Numbered from the stretch's first letter, positions 18,824 to 30,490 are shown. The stretch: DNA of 64,000 nucleotides from Hyphomicrobium sp. (GCA_022843145.1 JALHOF010000012.1:62001-126000), one strand, 5' to 3'. The notes: generated by a model from the sequence alone, not told the origin. Program-made: numbers and translations.

Positions 18824-19606
18824 TCAGAAACGCGGCACGAGGCCGGTGAGTTTCCAGTCCGTGCCGGTGAAACTCAATTCGGCCGTCACGTCGGCCACAG
18901 CCGCGGCTGGATCCTTGGCAACGCCGGCGCGCATCCTCAGCGGGCCGTCGAAACCGAAACCCTTGATGTTGCCGAGACCGTAGGACGGGGGAGCATGAGG
19001 GGCGGTGGCGGCGGGTGCAGGGGTGCCGGGCGTGGGCGGGGCCGGTTCGTTCGTCACATCACGAACCGGCGATTTCTTGCCGCCGAACAGTCCGCCGAGC
19101 TTGTCGAGGCCACCCGCGGACCCCGCGCCGCCAAGTCCCTTCGCCAGATCGCCGAGCTTGCCGGCATCGCCACCGGCTCCACCACTCAGTCCGCCGAGCA
19201 AGGAACCGATGCCGCCGCCGGACTTGCCCATCTGCTCGGCGACGATGCGCGCGATCGCATCCTTCGCTGCGCCACCTTCGCGATAGACGCGGAGAATATT
19301 CTCTGCCGTGACGAGGTTGACCAGCGCGCCGTCGACGACCTTCGGCAGCAGCTGTGACTTTATGTCGGCGGCCAGCGCCGCGCCGCCCGCGCCTTGCCGC
19401 GCCATCGCCTCGTCAAGGCGCTTTCCGGCTTCGGCGCTGACGGCCGGTCGCAGCGATGCCCGCAAGCTGTCGAAATCGATTTTGCGACCGAGTGCGGCCG
19501 AATCGCCGGCCTTCAAGGCGCTGTTGATCTGAAATCCGGAATAGGCCGGCCATGCCACCCAGAAGCCCAGGGCCGCTAGAACCGCCAGTGTCACGAGCCG
19601 CAGCAT
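18824..19606 (-). CDS. DUF2939-like membrane-anchored/exported protein
   Basis: 260 residues from the ATG at 19606 (MLRLVTLAVLAALGFWVAWP), which has TGGAGG just upstream; a GTG four codons earlier is less likely. A single N-terminal hydrophobic segment is followed by YSGFQINSALKAGDSAALGRK and by FDSLRASLRPAV, as in DUF2939 proteins. A Gly-rich stretch (GGIGSLLGGLSGGAGGDAG) and a Pro/Ala-rich linker precede a small C-terminal domain ending TDWKLTGLVPRF. Probably periplasmic and anchored. The family's role is unknown. Confidence 0.7.
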   Translation of the reverse strand: MLRLVTLAVLAALGFWVAWPAYSGFQINSALKAGDSAALGRKIDFDSLRASLRPAVSAEAGKRLDEAMARQGAGGAALAADIKSQLLPKVVDGALVNLVTAENILRVYREGGAAKDAIARIVAEQMGKSGGGIGSLLGGLSGGAGGDAGKLGDLAKGLGGAGSAGGLDKLGGLFGGKKSPVRDVTNEPAPPTPGTPAPAATAPHAPPSYGLGNIKGFGFDGPLRMRAGVAKDPAAAVADVTAELSFTGTDWKLTGLVPRF

Positions 19607-19698
19607 TGGTGCCTCCACATCCTGTTACGGACCATCTGCCGGTCCGGCGCCATCCTCCGTATACCGTTCCAAGGCGGTCGTCAGCCCGCTAACGCATA

Positions 19699-19731
19699 AG
19701 ACCGCGCCGGGAGGGAGCTCCAGCGCGGTCT
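19699..19731 (-). terminator. Hairpin downstream of the small Cys-containing protein gene
   Basis: AGACCGCGC and GCGCGGTCT form a perfect 9-bp stem with a 15-base loop, about 65 bp after the stop of the minus-strand gene 19797-20087. No T-run. Confidence 0.5.
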
Positions 19732-19796
19732 CGACTGCGGGTCAGCGTGCGAAGGGGGTGATTGCCGCCGACAACGGGAGGTGCCGGGCGCGACGG

Positions 19797-20087
19797 CTAT
19801 TTCTTCTTGCTTGCGCAGCCCTGCAAGTCCTGGTCGCGCTTCTGGGCGGCGGCTTTCCAGACGTCGGGGGCGACCGTGCCGCACCAGTCGAGATGCGACT
19901 TGAGATTAGTATTCCAGGCATCACCCGTGAAACCGCAGCGGAGCTTCTCGTTGTCCTGCTGCTGCCGGAGGGCGGTGGACGCATACCACTGGCAGTTGCT
20001 CTGGGCGACGGCCGCGGCCGAATGAAGTGTGCCCGCGCCGACCAAGGCTGCAATCGCGAGTGCTGCGTACGTCCGGTCGATCGACAT
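19797..20087 (-). CDS. Small secreted hypothetical protein with four cysteines (96 aa)
   Basis: 96 residues with a signal peptide (MSIDRTYAALAIAALVGAGT, cleavage near AVAQ). The mature region has four Cys (SNCQWY, KLRCGF, LDWCGT, QGCASKKK), enough for two disulfides, and several Trp (CQWYAS, DAWNTN, LDWCG, PDVWKA). This fits a small oxidised periplasmic protein. No family recognised. Upstream is a 354-bp gap before recQ. Confidence 0.65.
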   Translation of the reverse strand: MSIDRTYAALAIAALVGAGTLHSAAAVAQSNCQWYASTALRQQQDNEKLRCGFTGDAWNTNLKSHLDWCGTVAPDVWKAAAQKRDQDLQGCASKKK

Positions 20088-20441
20088 CTTCTAACCTCAT
20101 CTGCGGCGGGCTGTGAGTGGAACCCGCCTGTTATTGCCTCGAACCGCCGTCCCGGCAAGTCAGCGCCGCGATGCGGAAAGTCGCCGGGTGCAACTTCGTC
20201 ATGGCACACCCTGATGCAATCAAACTACGAGAACGGGCATGAACCCGGACTGAATGTGTCCGTTGCCCAGCGTTCACCTCGGGCCCCGGCCTGACGCGTC
20301 CATTCCCCCAGGCAACAAAACCAATGAACTCCTCGTTTCGAATCCTGGGGGGATCTCGGCCACGCGCCGACTTGTAGCGGCCGAAGGTGGCAGGAATCGC
20401 GCTACGAGGGTTCGTCGCCCACTACAGGACGTCCCGCACGA
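20088..20441. other. Intergenic region upstream of recQ with an inverted repeat
   Basis: 354 bp between divergent genes. CCCCCAGG (20305-20312) and CCTGGGGG (20344-20351) can pair with a 31-base loop. No coding region or clear promoter recognised. Confidence 0.4.
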
Positions 20442-22727
<2,286 letters not shown>

Positions 22728-22759
22728 GCCGCGGCGCCTTACTGGCTCCTCAAACGAAA

Positions 22760-22790
22760 CGAGGCGGCCGGACTTGTGTCCGCCGCCTCG
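22760..22790. terminator. Bidirectional hairpin between recQ and arsR-type gene
   Basis: CGAGGCGGC (22760-22768) pairs with GCCGCCTCG (22782-22790), extended inside by GGAC/GTCC around TTGT with one bulged C. It lies between convergent genes. The minus-strand side is followed by GTTTCGTTTG, so it is the better terminator for the minus gene. Confidence 0.65.
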
Positions 22791-22814
22791 AAGTCGCGAA
22801 CGACGACCGGCCGA

Positions 22815-23228
22815 TCAGGCCAGCAGCGGCACTGCATGGCGGGGCTGCATTCGGATCGCGCCTTTGTCCTGAGCAAGACCGTGGCCGAGGCCAGGCTGTC
22901 CCGCAGCGGGCTTGCGCTGTCCGGCGATTCCCGTCGCTTCGGCCTCGGCGCGAACGGCATACTTTACGTCGAGGAACGAAATCACCTCTCTCGTGACGTT
23001 CTCGGGCAAAGCGTAATTGACAAACTGGCCCCGACGCGATGCGACGACCAGTCCTTGCGTGCGCAGACGGCCGAGATGCTGGGAAACGCCGCTTTGCGAC
23101 ATGTTCAAACGGTCACAGATTTCCGTCACGTTCTGAGGCCCGTCGAGCAGGCTGCACATGATCCTGAGGCGAGGTCCGCTCGCAAGCGCGCGCATCAGGT
23201 CGACGGCATCTTCGAAAACATCCGGCAT
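22815..23228 (-). CDS. ArsR-family winged-helix transcriptional regulator
   Basis: 137 residues. The ArsR fold is seen as LASGPRLRIMCSLLDGPQNVTE, the recognition helix region LNMSQSGVSQHLGRLR and the wing VASRRGQFVNYAL. No CxC metal site of the ArsR/SmtB type is present in the recognition helix, and the single Cys pair (MCSLL, ICDRL) is not a known metal motif, so it may sense something other than metals, for example redox or sulfide as in BigR-like members. The C-terminal 40 residues look unstructured. Its upstream region carries repeated palindromes (23329-23502) that may be operators. Confidence 0.88.
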   Translation of the reverse strand: MPDVFEDAVDLMRALASGPRLRIMCSLLDGPQNVTEICDRLNMSQSGVSQHLGRLRTQGLVVASRRGQFVNYALPENVTREVISFLDVKYAVRAEAEATGIAGQRKPAAGQPGLGHGLAQDKGAIRMQPRHAVPLLA

Positions 23229-23608
23229 GCATAGGCTCCATCTCTCGTGGCGGCGTCCGTCCAGATCACGTCCGCAGTTGGCGGCCGGAGATCACGAACT
23301 CGAACGCAGTTCGCACTACGTCTATGTGTTGCGGCGCACACTGGATCAAAGATATGGTGACCCACATTGCAGCGCAACAAGCGACGCACACTCTGAGCGT
23401 AGTATGCAGCGAATTTTAACGCCATGATAACACAAGGTTTCATGGCTGCCATGCGCCATGCGCGGACCAAGATATACGCAACCACGCATATTGCGGCGCA
23501 ATTTTTGTGCAATGCACGGTCGAACGGCACGTTGCCTGGCCGTTCGCTAGCCGATGATCTGGTCCGATGAAAAAAGCGGCGGGCAACAACGTGCCGCCCC
23601 GCCGCGCG
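23229..23608. promoter_or_regulatory. Palindrome-rich upstream region of the ArsR-type regulator
   Basis: 380 bp without a gene, more AT-rich than its surroundings. Three related motifs occur: TTGCGGCGCA (23329-23338), TTGCAGCGCAA (23367-23377, palindromic) and ATTGCGGCGCAAT (23490-23502, palindromic). CATGGCTGCCATG also occurs nearby (around 23441-23453). Such repeated dyads suit autoregulation by the downstream regulator, but no binding evidence exists. Confidence 0.5.
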
Positions 23609-24991
23609 TCAAAATGCGTACTCGGTGAAAACACGATCGACGTTGCCGCGCCAGGAGCCGGCGTAGCGCTCCAGGAGTTCGTCAGACAGCGTGCGGCCCG
23701 TCGCCGCCACCTCGTCGAGCGCGTCGAGATACATGGTCTCGTCCTGATTGAAGCGATTGAGCTCTCGGCGGCGATGCAAGCCCGCTCGGGATATCTGCAG
23801 CGCTTCTAACGCCAATGCCTGCACGCGTGTCTTGCGGAATGGAGCGTCGAGGGCGGCCTTCGGCACCGCATTGCGAAGTGCTTCGCGCTCGTCGGCCGTC
23901 CAACTCGCTATCATGTCGTGGGCAGCATCGAGGGACGTGCGGTCATAGAGCAGTCCGACCCAGAACGCCGACAGAGCGCAGATCCGCTTCCAGCTTCCGC
24001 CGTCGGCGCCGCGCATCTCGAGGAAGCGCTTGAGCCGCACCTCGGGGAACAACGTGGTCAGATGATCCGACCAATCGTCGAGCGTCGGACGTTCACCTGG
24101 CATTGCGGCGAGCCGACCATCGAGGAATTCACGGAACGACGCGCCCGCGACGTCGATGTACTGGCCGTCGCGGTAGACGAAGTACATCGGCACGTTGAGC
24201 GCGTAATCGACATAGCGCTCGTAACCCATCCCCGGCTCGAACACGAACGGCAACATCCCTGTCCGCGCCTTGTCGGTGTCACGCCAGACCTCGCTGCGGA
24301 TTGATTTGAAGCCGTTCGGCTTGCCTTCGGTGAACGGCGACGACGCAAACAGCGCCGTCGCGATCGGCTGCAAGGCAAGCGAGACCCGCAGCTTCTTGAC
24401 CATGTCGGCTTCGTTGGCGAAATCGAGGTTCACCTGAATGGTGCAAGTCCGGTACATCATGTCGAGGCCGCGACTGCCGACCCGCGGCATGTATCGCGTC
24501 ATGACGCCGTAGCGCTGTTTCGGCATGCGCGGTGTCTCGGCCAGCGTCCATTTCGGCGAAAAGCCCAGGCCGAGGAAGCAGATACCCAAATCCTCGCCGA
24601 TGCCGCGCACTTCGTTGAGGTGCTCTTCTGTCTCCGCGGCGGTCTCGTGCAAGGTCCTGACCGGCGCTCCCGACAACTCGAACTGGCCGCCTGGCTCGAG
24701 GCTGATGTTGCCGCCCGGCTGGCCATCGGGGCGGCGCAGCGCGATGATGTTGTCGCCTTCCGCGATCGGCAGCCAGCCGTGGCGATCAATCATCGCCTGC
24801 ATCAGAGCACGAATGCCCGCCGGACCTTCGTAGGCGACCGGCGTCAGCGACTCGGTTCGGAACACGAATTTCTCGTGCTCGGTGCCGATCAGCCAGCGGT
24901 TCTCGGGCTTTTCTCCTGCTGCGATCCACGCCACCAGGTCGTCGCGCGATCGCACGACGGAGCTCGGCGCACCTTCCTGGCGGGTCGACAT
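23609..24991 (-). CDS. gshA: Glutamate--cysteine ligase
   Basis: 460 residues; first step of glutathione synthesis, joining glutamate and cysteine with ATP in the cytosol. It belongs to the plant/alphaproteobacterial type: WLIGTEHEKFVFR at the N-terminus, NISLEPGGQFELSG, RYMPRVGSRGLDMMYRTCTIQVNLDF and SIRSEVWRDTDKARTGMLPF are typical. The ATG at 24991 is used because MSTRQEGAPS starts the conserved protein and AGAGGC precedes it; the frame to 25045 is an extension. Stands alone, 380 bp before the ArsR-type gene. Confidence 0.95.
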   Translation of the reverse strand: MSTRQEGAPSSVVRSRDDLVAWIAAGEKPENRWLIGTEHEKFVFRTESLTPVAYEGPAGIRALMQAMIDRHGWLPIAEGDNIIALRRPDGQPGGNISLEPGGQFELSGAPVRTLHETAAETEEHLNEVRGIGEDLGICFLGLGFSPKWTLAETPRMPKQRYGVMTRYMPRVGSRGLDMMYRTCTIQVNLDFANEADMVKKLRVSLALQPIATALFASSPFTEGKPNGFKSIRSEVWRDTDKARTGMLPFVFEPGMGYERYVDYALNVPMYFVYRDGQYIDVAGASFREFLDGRLAAMPGERPTLDDWSDHLTTLFPEVRLKRFLEMRGADGGSWKRICALSAFWVGLLYDRTSLDAAHDMIASWTADEREALRNAVPKAALDAPFRKTRVQALALEALQISRAGLHRRRELNRFNQDETMYLDALDEVAATGRTLSDELLERYAGSWRGNVDRVFTEYAF

Positions 24992-25189
24992 CGTTTGCCT
25001 CTGTTGCGTGGTGATCGGTGATGACGAACAAGCTGCGAATAGCACCGGAAAGGACCGATAAGCCGGCCGCAGCGTGCCGTGTCGAGGCTTGTTATGATGC
25101 GCGTCCCAACGCCCGACAAGACTTGACTTCTTCGGCAGAGTTCATTTGTTCGCAATCTTCGTACTAACGGCTTTGCGTTGCAACGCCAC

Positions 25190-26008
25190 CTAACGCCGCG
25201 CCTTGTCCAGGTTGACGGCCAGTTCAAGCCCGATCGCGCGGTCGATCCCCAGCGCACCTGCAAGTCGCGCCCCATCGAGGTCGGCTCCGGTGAAATCGAC
25301 ACCTGCCAGATTGGCGCCGGTAAAATCCACGTTCGTGAGGTCGGTGCGCGACAGATTGGCGCCCTCGAGGTCGGCGCCGAGGAAGCGCGCATGGGTGAGA
25401 ATCGACAGGGTTAGATCGGCGTTGCGAAGGATCGCACCGGAAAAGTCGCAGGCGATGAGATGATTGCGGCTGTTGGTTGCGGCGTCGCGCTCGCCGGGTC
25501 GCTTCTCGAGCGGGCTGAAATCCGCGCCCGTCATATCGGCGCCGCGGAAATCCGCGCCGTCGAGACGGGCTTTGACGCGTATGCCGGCGAGCTTCGCACC
25601 GCCGAAACGGGGCGCATCGCGGACATCGAATTCGGCGGTCAGAAACGCGTTCGGACGGAGCAATGTCGCGCCGGTCAAGTCAGCGCCGGAGAAATCGGCC
25701 TTGGCGATGTTGGCCCGGTCGAGGCGAACGCCGCGCAGGTCGGCCCCGCGCAGCATGGCGCCCGTCAAGTCGACGCCGTAGAGATCGGCGGCCGTGAGCC
25801 GTGCACCCTTGAAGTCGACCGCCGAGAGATCGAGGTAGCGGAGCGCTCGGCCGGAGAAATCGACCGGCTGTCCGGGTTCCGCAAGAAAGAGCGCCTTGGT
25901 CACTTCCCGAGCCGAGATGTCGGCGGCTGCGGGCGGGGTCGCACGCGCCGGGAGGGCCGCAAGGCACGAGGCGGATACGGCCAGCATTGCGGCAAATCGC
26001 AGGATCAA
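25190..26008 (-). CDS. Secreted pentapeptide-repeat protein
   Basis: 272 residues. N-terminal signal peptide (MILRFAAMLAVSASCLAALP, cleavage near ARA) followed by two blocks of A(D/N)LXX repeats: one from LDLSAVDFKGARLTAADL to ATLLRP and one from AILRNADLTLSILTHARF to DGARLAGAL, which fold as a right-handed quadrilateral beta helix. The middle linker (about 120-165) contains FGGAKLAGIRVKARLDGADF. Function of exported members is unknown; this one should be periplasmic. It lies between gshA and rsmE on the same strand. Confidence 0.85.
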   Translation of the reverse strand: MILRFAAMLAVSASCLAALPARATPPAAADISAREVTKALFLAEPGQPVDFSGRALRYLDLSAVDFKGARLTAADLYGVDLTGAMLRGADLRGVRLDRANIAKADFSGADLTGATLLRPNAFLTAEFDVRDAPRFGGAKLAGIRVKARLDGADFRGADMTGADFSPLEKRPGERDAATNSRNHLIACDFSGAILRNADLTLSILTHARFLGADLEGANLSRTDLTNVDFTGANLAGVDFTGADLDGARLAGALGIDRAIGLELAVNLDKARR

Positions 26009-26082
26009 GGGCCGCTTCCCCTATCGGCGACCCCGGCCGCTCAGGGCCCAGGGTCTCTACGTGCCGTCTACCGGGCGTCCGA

Positions 26083-26853
26083 TCAGCGCCAATCGCCGCC
26101 AGTGGCATTGACGAGGGCAAGAACAGCGACTGCCGCAGTATCGGCTCTCAAGATACGGGGACCGAGTGAGAGCCGGATCACTTGAGGGACCGCCAGGATG
26201 CGGCGGCGCTCGTCGTCCGAAAAGCCGCCTTCGGGACCGATCATGACGGCAAGGCGCGGCGGCGCGCCCCATGACGCCGCCGTATGGCCAGCGAGTGCTG
26301 CCGCAAGAGCTTCGACGGGATTGCGCGTGTCTGCGCCCTCGTCGCAGAACACAAGCCCTCGATCCGACGGCCAGCGGGCCACGAGTTGATCGAGCTTTTC
26401 GGGCTCGGAGACCGTGGGAATGCGTAGGATGCCGCACTGTTCGGCCGCCTCTATGACGTTGGCCCGCATCCGGTCGAGATTGACGCGCTCGGCGACGGTG
26501 TGACGCGTCAAGATCGGACACAGCCGCGCGACGCCCAGTTCGACCGCCTTCTGGACCATGTAATCGAGCCGCGATCGCTTCAGCGGCGCAAACAGGTAAT
26601 CGATGTCCGGGCCGCCCTCTTGCGGGCGAAGTTGCAGGTCGACGACGAGATCGATTGAACGTTTTCCGGCGACATCGAACCGCGCCCGCCATTCCCCATC
26701 GCGGCCGTTGAACACATGAACAGGGTCGCCGGACTTCATGCGCAGAACATTGAGGAGGTAGTTCGATTGCGCGGCCTCGAGCCTGACCCGCGCGCCTGCC
26801 ACCAGCGGCGCGTCGAGATACAAGCGCTGCGCATTGAAGTCGTGAACCGCCAC
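26083..26853 (-). CDS. rsmE: 16S rRNA (uracil(1498)-N(3))-methyltransferase
   Basis: 256 residues, typical RsmE length. SPOUT-class methyltransferase that modifies U1498 in 16S rRNA. The N-terminal PUA-like part has QRLYLDAPL and HVFNGRDGEW; the catalytic part has KRSRLDYMVQKAVELGVARL, ERVNLDRMRANVIEAAEQCG, IGPEGGFSDDE and the knot SLGPRILRADTAAVAVLALV, which binds SAM. Divergent from ubiA across 185 bp. Confidence 0.97.
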   Translation of the reverse strand: MAVHDFNAQRLYLDAPLVAGARVRLEAAQSNYLLNVLRMKSGDPVHVFNGRDGEWRARFDVAGKRSIDLVVDLQLRPQEGGPDIDYLFAPLKRSRLDYMVQKAVELGVARLCPILTRHTVAERVNLDRMRANVIEAAEQCGILRIPTVSEPEKLDQLVARWPSDRGLVFCDEGADTRNPVEALAAALAGHTAASWGAPPRLAVMIGPEGGFSDDERRRILAVPQVIRLSLGPRILRADTAAVAVLALVNATGGDWR

Positions 26854-27038
26854 GATGCCTCATGTCCAAGTTGCCGGGCCCAGTGGCCGAGCGCTGTAAT
26901 GCCCGGCTTATGACCGGATCCGTCATAGCCGATCGTTCACTCTTATCCAAACGCCGCCCGGCCGCGCGGACGGCCCGCGTTGCGATCCGGGATCAGCGCG
27001 GATAGGGTCCGGCGATACGGCATTCCATTCAAGGCTCC

Positions 27039-28133
27039 ATGACCAAAATCACCACGCCCTCCACCCCCACCGACGATCCGCTTGTCCCAGGCTCGCACGC
27101 CGGCAGCCCGGCGGCCGACGACGCCGTTTCCGAACACGCGACGGCGGGCGATGCCGAAACCGGCGTAGCCGGCGAAACTGGCGAAACTGATGTTGCGGAT
27201 GCACCGGTCTCCGACGCCGTGTCCGGAAACTGGGTCGACCGCCGCGCACCCGCCTTCGCGCGTCCCTACCTGCGCCTCGCACGCATGGACCGCCCGATCG
27301 GAACTTGGCTGCTGCTTTTTCCGTGCTGGTGGTCGATGGCCCTAGCAGAGGTCTCGCGTCTACAGGCGTATCCCAACTTCTGGTATCTGTTGCTGTTTGC
27401 CATCGGCGCCGTGTCCATGCGGGGCGCCGGCTGCGCCTATAACGACTATGTCGACCGCCATTACGATGCGCAGGTGGCCCGGACTGCCAGCCGGCCCATT
27501 CCGTCAGGTCAGGTGAGCCCGACCAGTGCGCTGGTATTTGCTATCGTCCTGGCGCTGGCCGGCTTCGTCGTCCTCATCCAATTCAACACCTTCACGATCT
27601 GGCTCGGCATCTCGTCGTTGGGGCTCGTCGCGCTCTATCCGTTCATGAAGCGGATCACCTATTGGCCGCAACTCGTGCTGGGGTTGGCGTTCAACTGGGG
27701 TGCGCTGATGGGCTGGGCGGCGATCAAGGGCTCGCTTTCGGTCGCGCCGCTGCTGCTTTATGCGGGCGCGGTGCTGTGGACCATCGGCTATGACACCATT
27801 TATGCGCATCAGGACAAAGAGGACGATCTGATGCTCGGCCTCAAGTCGACGGCGCTGCGGTTCGGAAACAGGACCGTCGATTGGGTGGGAGGCTTCTACG
27901 CCGGCGCCGTCTTGTTGTGGGCGATGGCCGGCGCTGCGGCGGGCGTGCACCTTATTTTCTACACGGCGCTGGCGCTGATCTCGCTGCAACTCGCATGGCA
28001 GGTCACCACGCTCGACATAGCGGATGCGCGCAACTGCCTTCGCAGGTTCCGTTCGAATCGCGACGTTGGCGTTGCACTTTTTCTGGGACTGGTCGCCGAC
28101 ATGGCCCTGTCGCGCATCGCCGGTCTGGCGTGA
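27039..28133 (+). CDS. ubiA: 4-hydroxybenzoate polyprenyltransferase
   Basis: 364 residues; inner-membrane enzyme of ubiquinone synthesis that attaches the polyprenyl tail to 4-hydroxybenzoate. The first Asp-rich motif NDYVDRHYDAQVARTASRP and second motif DTIYAHQDKEDD bind Mg-diphosphate, and about eight membrane helices follow. An N-terminal tail of some 65 residues (Thr/Asp/Glu-rich, with the repeats AGETGETDVADAP) precedes PYLRLARMDRPIGTWLL, where most homologues begin; a shorter start is possible but no internal Met fits well. Upstream of the lipid A genes. Confidence 0.95.
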   Translation: MTKITTPSTPTDDPLVPGSHAGSPAADDAVSEHATAGDAETGVAGETGETDVADAPVSDAVSGNWVDRRAPAFARPYLRLARMDRPIGTWLLLFPCWWSMALAEVSRLQAYPNFWYLLLFAIGAVSMRGAGCAYNDYVDRHYDAQVARTASRPIPSGQVSPTSALVFAIVLALAGFVVLIQFNTFTIWLGISSLGLVALYPFMKRITYWPQLVLGLAFNWGALMGWAAIKGSLSVAPLLLYAGAVLWTIGYDTIYAHQDKEDDLMLGLKSTALRFGNRTVDWVGGFYAGAVLLWAMAGAAAGVHLIFYTALALISLQLAWQVTTLDIADARNCLRRFRSNRDVGVALFLGLVADMALSRIAGLA

Positions 28134-28151
28134 ACACCTTTAAAGCAACAA

Positions 28152-28183
28152 GGCGCGGAAAAGGTTTTCACCCTTTCCGCGCC
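28152..28183 (+). terminator. Hairpin after ubiA
   Basis: GGCGCGGAAAAGG and CCCTTTCCGCGCC pair at 12 of 13 positions around TTTTCA, starting 18 bp after the ubiA stop. There is no T-run on the plus side. The remaining gap to 28392 shows no gene. Confidence 0.6.
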
Positions 28184-28392
28184 GCGCGCGACGCCTCACG
28201 TCGAACCTCTGAGCGGCCGTCTGTCGCGGCCATACGGGGATAGTGACACATCGCGGTTCGCAGCGGCTTAAGCGACATCGTTAACCTGGTGTAAGACGCG
28301 GTCTCATCTTGGATCGCGGTGACGCGGCTTGCCTCGGACGGCGGCGTCGTGCAGGAAAGCAGCGGCATGAGCGGACCGGAAAGAGCGGGACA

Positions 28393-28629
28393 ATGAGCGG
28401 GAACGAAGCAGGATCGAAGCAGCTACTGCACCTCGTGTTCGGCGGTGAGTTGACGGCGCTGGACAAGACCGAGTTCCGCGACCTTTCCAAGCTCGACATC
28501 GTCGGCATCTACCCGAACTACGCCGACGCCAAAAGGGCATGGAAATCGGCGGCGCAGCGAACCGTCGACAATGCACAGATGCGCTATTACGTCGTCCACC
28601 TGCACCGTCTGCTCGACCCCGAGGCCTGA
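28393..28629 (+). CDS. DUF4170 small protein
   Basis: 78 residues from the ATG at 28393. KQLLHLVFGGELTAL, the core DLSKLDIVGIYPNYADAKRA, and MRYYVVHLHRLLDPE match DUF4170, a small cytosolic protein found almost only in alphaproteobacteria, commonly beside Kdo transferase genes. The following ABC transporter starts 2 bp after the stop, so the two are coupled. Function unknown; the location suggests a role in lipid A/Kdo assembly. Confidence 0.85.
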   Translation: MSGNEAGSKQLLHLVFGGELTALDKTEFRDLSKLDIVGIYPNYADAKRAWKSAAQRTVDNAQMRYYVVHLHRLLDPEA

Positions 28630-28630
28630 C

Positions 28631-30490
28631 GTGGCTCAAGCGTCCGTCACGCCCGAGCCGCCTCCACCCGCGGTCAAAGTCCGGCCGCCGCGGATGCCGC
28701 TCGGCGAGCGCGCGACGAGCTTGTCCAAGAGGTTTTTCGCGGAATGGGTCCTCCCGCGATGGCGCGAGGTGCTGCTGTCGCTCGCGCTGATGGCCGTGCT
28801 GGCCGCGGCGACGGGCGCCTATCCGGCAATCATCAAGTTATCATTCGATACGCTCACCAAGGGCAGCTCGGACGTCCTGATCTATGTGCTGGCGGCGATC
28901 GTCGGCATCACGCTGTTGCGCTCGACGGTTCTGTATCTCCAAACCATCGCGACGAACCGGCTCGTGCTGCGCATCACAACCGACATGCAGCGCAAGACGT
29001 TTCTACATCTCGTCCATTCCGACTTCGAACGTCACGGCCGCGAATCACCCGGCCGGCTCATGTCGCGGCTCACCAACGACATCGGCTTCATCAACGTCGC
29101 GGCCTTGGCAGCACTCAACACGGCGGTGCGCGACACCTTGTCGATCATCGCGCTGGTCGCCTCGATGATCTATCTCGATCCGGCGCTGTCCATGATCGTG
29201 CTGCTCGTCTACCCCATCGCCGCCCTGCCGGTCGCCATCATCTCGAACAAGCTGCGCCGGGTGGCATCGCGCACACAAAGTGAACTCGGCGGAATGACGT
29301 CACTGCTATCCGAAACCCTGACCGGCACACGCCTGATCAAAACCTACCGTCTCGAGGACTATGCCGCCGAGCGCGTGAACCACAGCTTCGAGCAGGTATT
29401 CGACCTCAAAATGAAGGCGATCCGCAATCGCGGCCGGCTCGATCCGATGCTGGAGGCGCTCGGCGGCGTCGCCGTCGCGGGTGTGATCGCGTTCGCGTAC
29501 TGGCGCATCGCCAGCGGCGTCTCGACAGTCGGCGACTTCATGGGTTTCATCACGGCGCTGTTGATGGCGGCGCAGCCGATCCGCGCGCTCGGCAACCTTT
29601 CGGGCCGCGTGCAGGAAGGTCTGGCCGCCGCTGAGAGCATCTATGCGATCCTCGACGAAAAGCCGCGCATCGCCGACAAGCCAAGCGCCAGCCCCCTCGG
29701 CATCGGCAAAGGTGCGATCGAGTTCGCCGGCGTCGGGTTCGCCTACGAAGCCAACACCGATACCCCTGCCATCCGCGACGTGACACTCGCTGTTCCCGGC
29801 GGCCGCACCGTGGCGCTCGTCGGGCGCTCGGGGGCAGGCAAGTCGACCATTCTCAATCTCGTGCCGCGTCTTTACGACGTGACGGCCGGCCGGATTCTGA
29901 TCGACGGGCAGGATGTGCGCGACGTCACGCTCGCATCATTGCGTGATGCGATTGCGATCGTCAGCCAGGACGTGACCCTGTTCGACGACACCATCCGCGC
30001 CAACATCGCGCTCGGCCGCCTCGACGCTACGGACGACGCGATCATCGCCGCGGCCAAAGCGGCGGCGGCGCACGACTTCATCATCGCGCAGCCTGGCGGA
30101 TACGCGACCGAGCTCGGCGATCGCGGACTGAAGCTCTCGGGCGGCCAGCGCCAGCGCCTCGCACTGGCCCGCGCCATCCTCCGCGACGCGCCGATCCTGC
30201 TTCTCGACGAGGCAACGAGCGCACTCGACAGCGAATCGGAGCGGCTCGTCCAGGACGCACTGGCGCAGTTCACACGCGGGCGGACGACGCTGGTCGTCGC
30301 GCACCGGCTATCGACGGTGATGAACGCGGATCTCATCTGCGTGATGGAGGCGGGTACGATCGTCGAATCCGGTACGCATGCGGATCTGATGGCGCGCGAT
30401 GGCGGATATGCGCGGCTGGTCAGGGCCCAGATGCTCGAGGATCCAGGAAACACGCCGTCGCACCGCAAAGGCCTCGACCGGATAGCCTGA
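28631..30490 (+). CDS. MsbA-like lipid-exporting ABC transporter (fused permease-ATPase)
   Basis: 619 residues with GTG start at 28631, GAGG about 7 bp before it. Six-helix ABC exporter domain (about 35-345; TTDMQRKTFLHLV, ESPGRLMSRLTNDI) and one ATPase domain: Walker A GRSGAGKST, Q-loop IVSQDVTLFD, signature LSGGQRQRLALARAI, Walker B ILLLDEATSALD and switch His in VVAHRLST. As a homodimeric half-transporter next to the Kdo transferase and lpxK, it is a good candidate for flipping lipid A precursors; substrate is inferred from context. Confidence 0.9.
   Translation: MAQASVTPEPPPPAVKVRPPRMPLGERATSLSKRFFAEWVLPRWREVLLSLALMAVLAAATGAYPAIIKLSFDTLTKGSSDVLIYVLAAIVGITLLRSTVLYLQTIATNRLVLRITTDMQRKTFLHLVHSDFERHGRESPGRLMSRLTNDIGFINVAALAALNTAVRDTLSIIALVASMIYLDPALSMIVLLVYPIAALPVAIISNKLRRVASRTQSELGGMTSLLSETLTGTRLIKTYRLEDYAAERVNHSFEQVFDLKMKAIRNRGRLDPMLEALGGVAVAGVIAFAYWRIASGVSTVGDFMGFITALLMAAQPIRALGNLSGRVQEGLAAAESIYAILDEKPRIADKPSASPLGIGKGAIEFAGVGFAYEANTDTPAIRDVTLAVPGGRTVALVGRSGAGKSTILNLVPRLYDVTAGRILIDGQDVRDVTLASLRDAIAIVSQDVTLFDDTIRANIALGRLDATDDAIIAAAKAAAAHDFIIAQPGGYATELGDRGLKLSGGQRQRLALARAILRDAPILLLDEATSALDSESERLVQDALAQFTRGRTTLVVAHRLSTVMNADLICVMEAGTIVESGTHADLMARDGGYARLVRAQMLEDPGNTPSHRKGLDRIA

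Noticed and set aside
28268-28295. CtrA-like TTAA-N7-TAAG near DUF4170
   Set aside because: Second half-site is mismatched and a competing TTAA has 9-bp spacing; too weak to call.
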